A DNA stretch of 64,000 nucleotides from NCBI GenBank assembly GCA_910577515.1, contig CAJTLW010000004.1, positions 1 to 64,000 on the forward strand. Reading direction: 5' to 3'. A program made the position numbers and the translations under genes. Below are positions 62,621 through 64,000 of this stretch, in pieces. Positions within the stretch are counted from its first letter, which is position 1. The number at the start of each line of letters is the position of its first letter. The notes below the pieces were generated by a model. It did not search any database. It was not told the origin of the DNA and worked only from the letters and a program-made list of their open reading frames with translations. This DNA comes from an uncultured Vampirovibrio sp. (GTDB taxonomy: Bacteria > Cyanobacteriota > Vampirovibrionia > Gastranaerophilales > Gastranaerophilaceae).

Positions 62621-63721
62621 GTGTTTAGAATCAGTATATTCGACAAATTTATATTTAAACAGGTCTTAAAAGCAACACTTGTCTGCCTTTTATTATTTAT
62701 AATTGTCTGGATTGCGCCTGAAACGCTTGTAAAAATAATTAAAAAAATCTTTACACATGTTTGGACAATAACCGAAGGGTTTAAATATCTTGTTTATGAA
62801 TTACCTAAAGTGCTTGGAAAGGCAATACCTGTCGGGATTTTGCTTGGGTCGCTTTTTACTTTTGATAAACTTTCAAAAGATTCTGAACTCAGTATTTTAA
62901 GGGGTATCGGGCTTTCATTTAACAGAATTATGGCACCGGTGTTGGTTTTTAGCCTTTTTCTTTCGTTTCTATGCTTTTATGTGAGTGATAAAATGATACC
63001 TTATGCTTCAAAAGCAACAGGCGAAGGAGCAAATTTTAACAAGCATTTTGTATACATTCAAAAGGATGAAGAGCAAGTTCCCACAAGGGGTATCATTATT
63101 TCAAATTTTATGACATCAGGTATAAAAAATCTTATAATTCTTAATTTTTCAAACGAAAAATATGACGATGCCATGACTTTTAAGAGCATTATCTTTGCGC
63201 CCTATGCACTTTTAAAAGATAATCATTGGCTGCTTCCTGAGGCAAAAGAGTATAAAATCAATAAAGGCGGGGTTTATACGGATATTGAGGATATAAAAGA
63301 CTATAAAATTTTAGAAGGTAAACTTGCAAACGATGTCTATATGATGATTTTAAACTCCACCAAAAAGGAGCGGTTTTTTACCACAAAAGAACTCAAAGAA
63401 TACAAAGATATCCTAAAAGAGCAGGATTTTACGGATGAATACAATTTTATTTTGACAAAATACTATCAAAGGTTTTTGCATCCCGTAACTTGTATTTTAT
63501 TTGCTGCAATTGGCTGCTTGCTCGGGTTTTCACCCCCAAGGAGCCAAAGATTAATTGGCTTTACTGTGGCTGTAGGGATGATTTTTGCTTATTATATTAC
63601 ACTGCCATTTTTTGATTTAATGGCGCAAAAGGGTGCAATGCCGCCGTTTTTAGCTGCTGCATTTCCTATTATTGCATTTACTATTTCAATATTTATGATA
63701 AAAAAAGTTAAGGACCTTTAA
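62621..63721 (+). CDS. LptF/LptG family LPS export permease
   Basis: The 366-residue protein starts at GTG (62621) with AAAGGAAA upstream. Three N-terminal membrane helices lie at about 14-32, 60-80 and 100-122, a periplasmic beta-jellyroll occupies about 125-290, and three more helices end the protein. DKFIFKQVLKATLVCLLLF and LPKVLGKAIPVGILLGSLFTFDKLSKDSEL are the family's first segments. With LptB it moves LPS out of the inner membrane. LptF and LptG cannot be told apart here; only one copy is visible in the window. Confidence 0.92.
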   Translation: MFRISIFDKFIFKQVLKATLVCLLLFIIVWIAPETLVKIIKKIFTHVWTITEGFKYLVYELPKVLGKAIPVGILLGSLFTFDKLSKDSELSILRGIGLSFNRIMAPVLVFSLFLSFLCFYVSDKMIPYASKATGEGANFNKHFVYIQKDEEQVPTRGIIISNFMTSGIKNLIILNFSNEKYDDAMTFKSIIFAPYALLKDNHWLLPEAKEYKINKGGVYTDIEDIKDYKILEGKLANDVYMMILNSTKKERFFTTKELKEYKDILKEQDFTDEYNFILTKYYQRFLHPVTCILFAAIGCLLGFSPPRSQRLIGFTVAVGMIFAYYITLPFFDLMAQKGAMPPFLAAAFPIIAFTISIFMIKKVKDL

Positions 63722-63726
63722 AATAT

Positions 63727-64000
63727 ATGAAAAAATTAATTTTAACTATTTTTATAATATCGTTTGTGATAGCTCAAAACCTTTTAGGATGTGCGTTTTC
63801 AAAAGATGCTTCAGATGAAATTTTGATGGAGCATACAACACCAGGGGTTTATATTTTTAAATTAAACACCAAAAAAATAGGAAATAAAATCAAGCCCTAC
63901 GTGGCAAATAAACTTACAACAGCATCTGATATTTATAAAAATAATAAAAATTTTGCCCTTGTTTTGAATGGTGGATTTTTTGATATTATAACAGGGGATG
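63727..64000 (+). CDS. Lipoprotein-like phosphodiester glycosidase domain protein (partial)
   Basis: The frame is open from an ATG at 63727 to the window end (about 91 codons). The protein starts with a signal segment (LILTIFIISFVIAQNLLGCAF) in which LLGC at about 22-25 is lipobox-like. It then has TPGVYIFKLNTKKIGNKIKPYVA and FALVLNGGFFDIITGD, the latter resembling the NGGFFD motif of the phosphodiester glycosidase (NAGPA) domain. It follows lptF/G by 5 bp, so it is probably in the same operon. Confidence 0.7.
   Translation, partial: MKKLILTIFIISFVIAQNLLGCAFSKDASDEILMEHTTPGVYIFKLNTKKIGNKIKPYVANKLTTASDIYKNNKNFALVLNGGFFDIITGD

Overview
The window looks like an AT-rich, non-photosynthetic cyanobacterial relative of the gut type (Gastranaerophilales / Vampirovibrionia, formerly Melainabacteria). 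That placement is an inference from the mix of genes, not a database match. The cell is clearly diderm: it has LptB with an LptF/G permease, an OmpH/Skp-like periplasmic protein, a GT9 heptosyltransferase and a Tad secretin. It also carries an anaerobe-style set: adenosylcobalamin-dependent ribonucleotide reductase, rubredoxin and thioredoxin reductase. No rRNA, tRNA, CRISPR array or intact insertion sequence was recognised.

Layout. 0-2 kb: a GC-rich fragment with the start of an unrelated minus-strand gene abuts a glycine-rich surface protein that has lost its 5' end, probably an assembly or recombination junction. 2-11 kb: YlxR, a GAF-GGDEF diguanylate cyclase, small unknown genes, MurT, a heptosyltransferase and a GGDEF protein with a decayed HD-GYP domain. 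11-16 kb: a zinc dehydrogenase, thioredoxin reductase, two tandem exported TonB-C-like paralogues and a radical SAM protein. 16-20.6 kb: PilO and a PilM-PilN (GspL-like) fusion, then RlmB and the RpoD-type sigma factor. 20.6-34.8 kb: QueA, ThiG, ComF, DnaN, ThrB, OmpH, MnmG, an exported trehalose-synthase-like GH13 protein, an acyltransferase, a GAF/HD-GYP protein and a TPR protein.

34.8-45 kb is one long minus-strand cluster. The Tad pilus core (cpaB, cpaC, cpaE, cpaF, tadB, tadC) runs directly into ribD, aroQ, thiL and ispD. 44.7-50.2 kb holds PncC, a YhaM-like nuclease, YihY, NrnA, a prepilin-like protein and a TPR protein. 50.3-55.1 kb has nrdJ, a fucosyltransferase-like gene, rubredoxin and a PLP enzyme. 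55.1-59.7 kb is the accessory part: a divergent XRE repressor and 40-residue protein sharing an ACGTAAA/TTTACGT operator; a candidate structured RNA of about 300 nt; a Bro-N antirepressor flanked by 21-bp direct repeats; a solitary FliI/SctN-type ATPase; and a DUF6973-like protein divergent from a small membrane protein. 59.7-64 kb: RadA, a ribbon-helix-helix protein, LptB, LptF/G and the start of a phosphodiester-glycosidase-like lipoprotein.

The strongest undescribed signals are non-coding. Two copies of a structured element share a GGACACGGGG...TTTTAACGGTCC core, have covarying stems, and each sits between convergent genes (10.95 and 61.16 kb). The 55.6 kb region appears to encode a structured RNA. 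Several genes have TATAAT 6-7 nt before the start codon and no Shine-Dalgarno, which suggests leaderless mRNAs. Three proteins point to cyclic-di-GMP signalling alongside type IV/Tad pilus parts.
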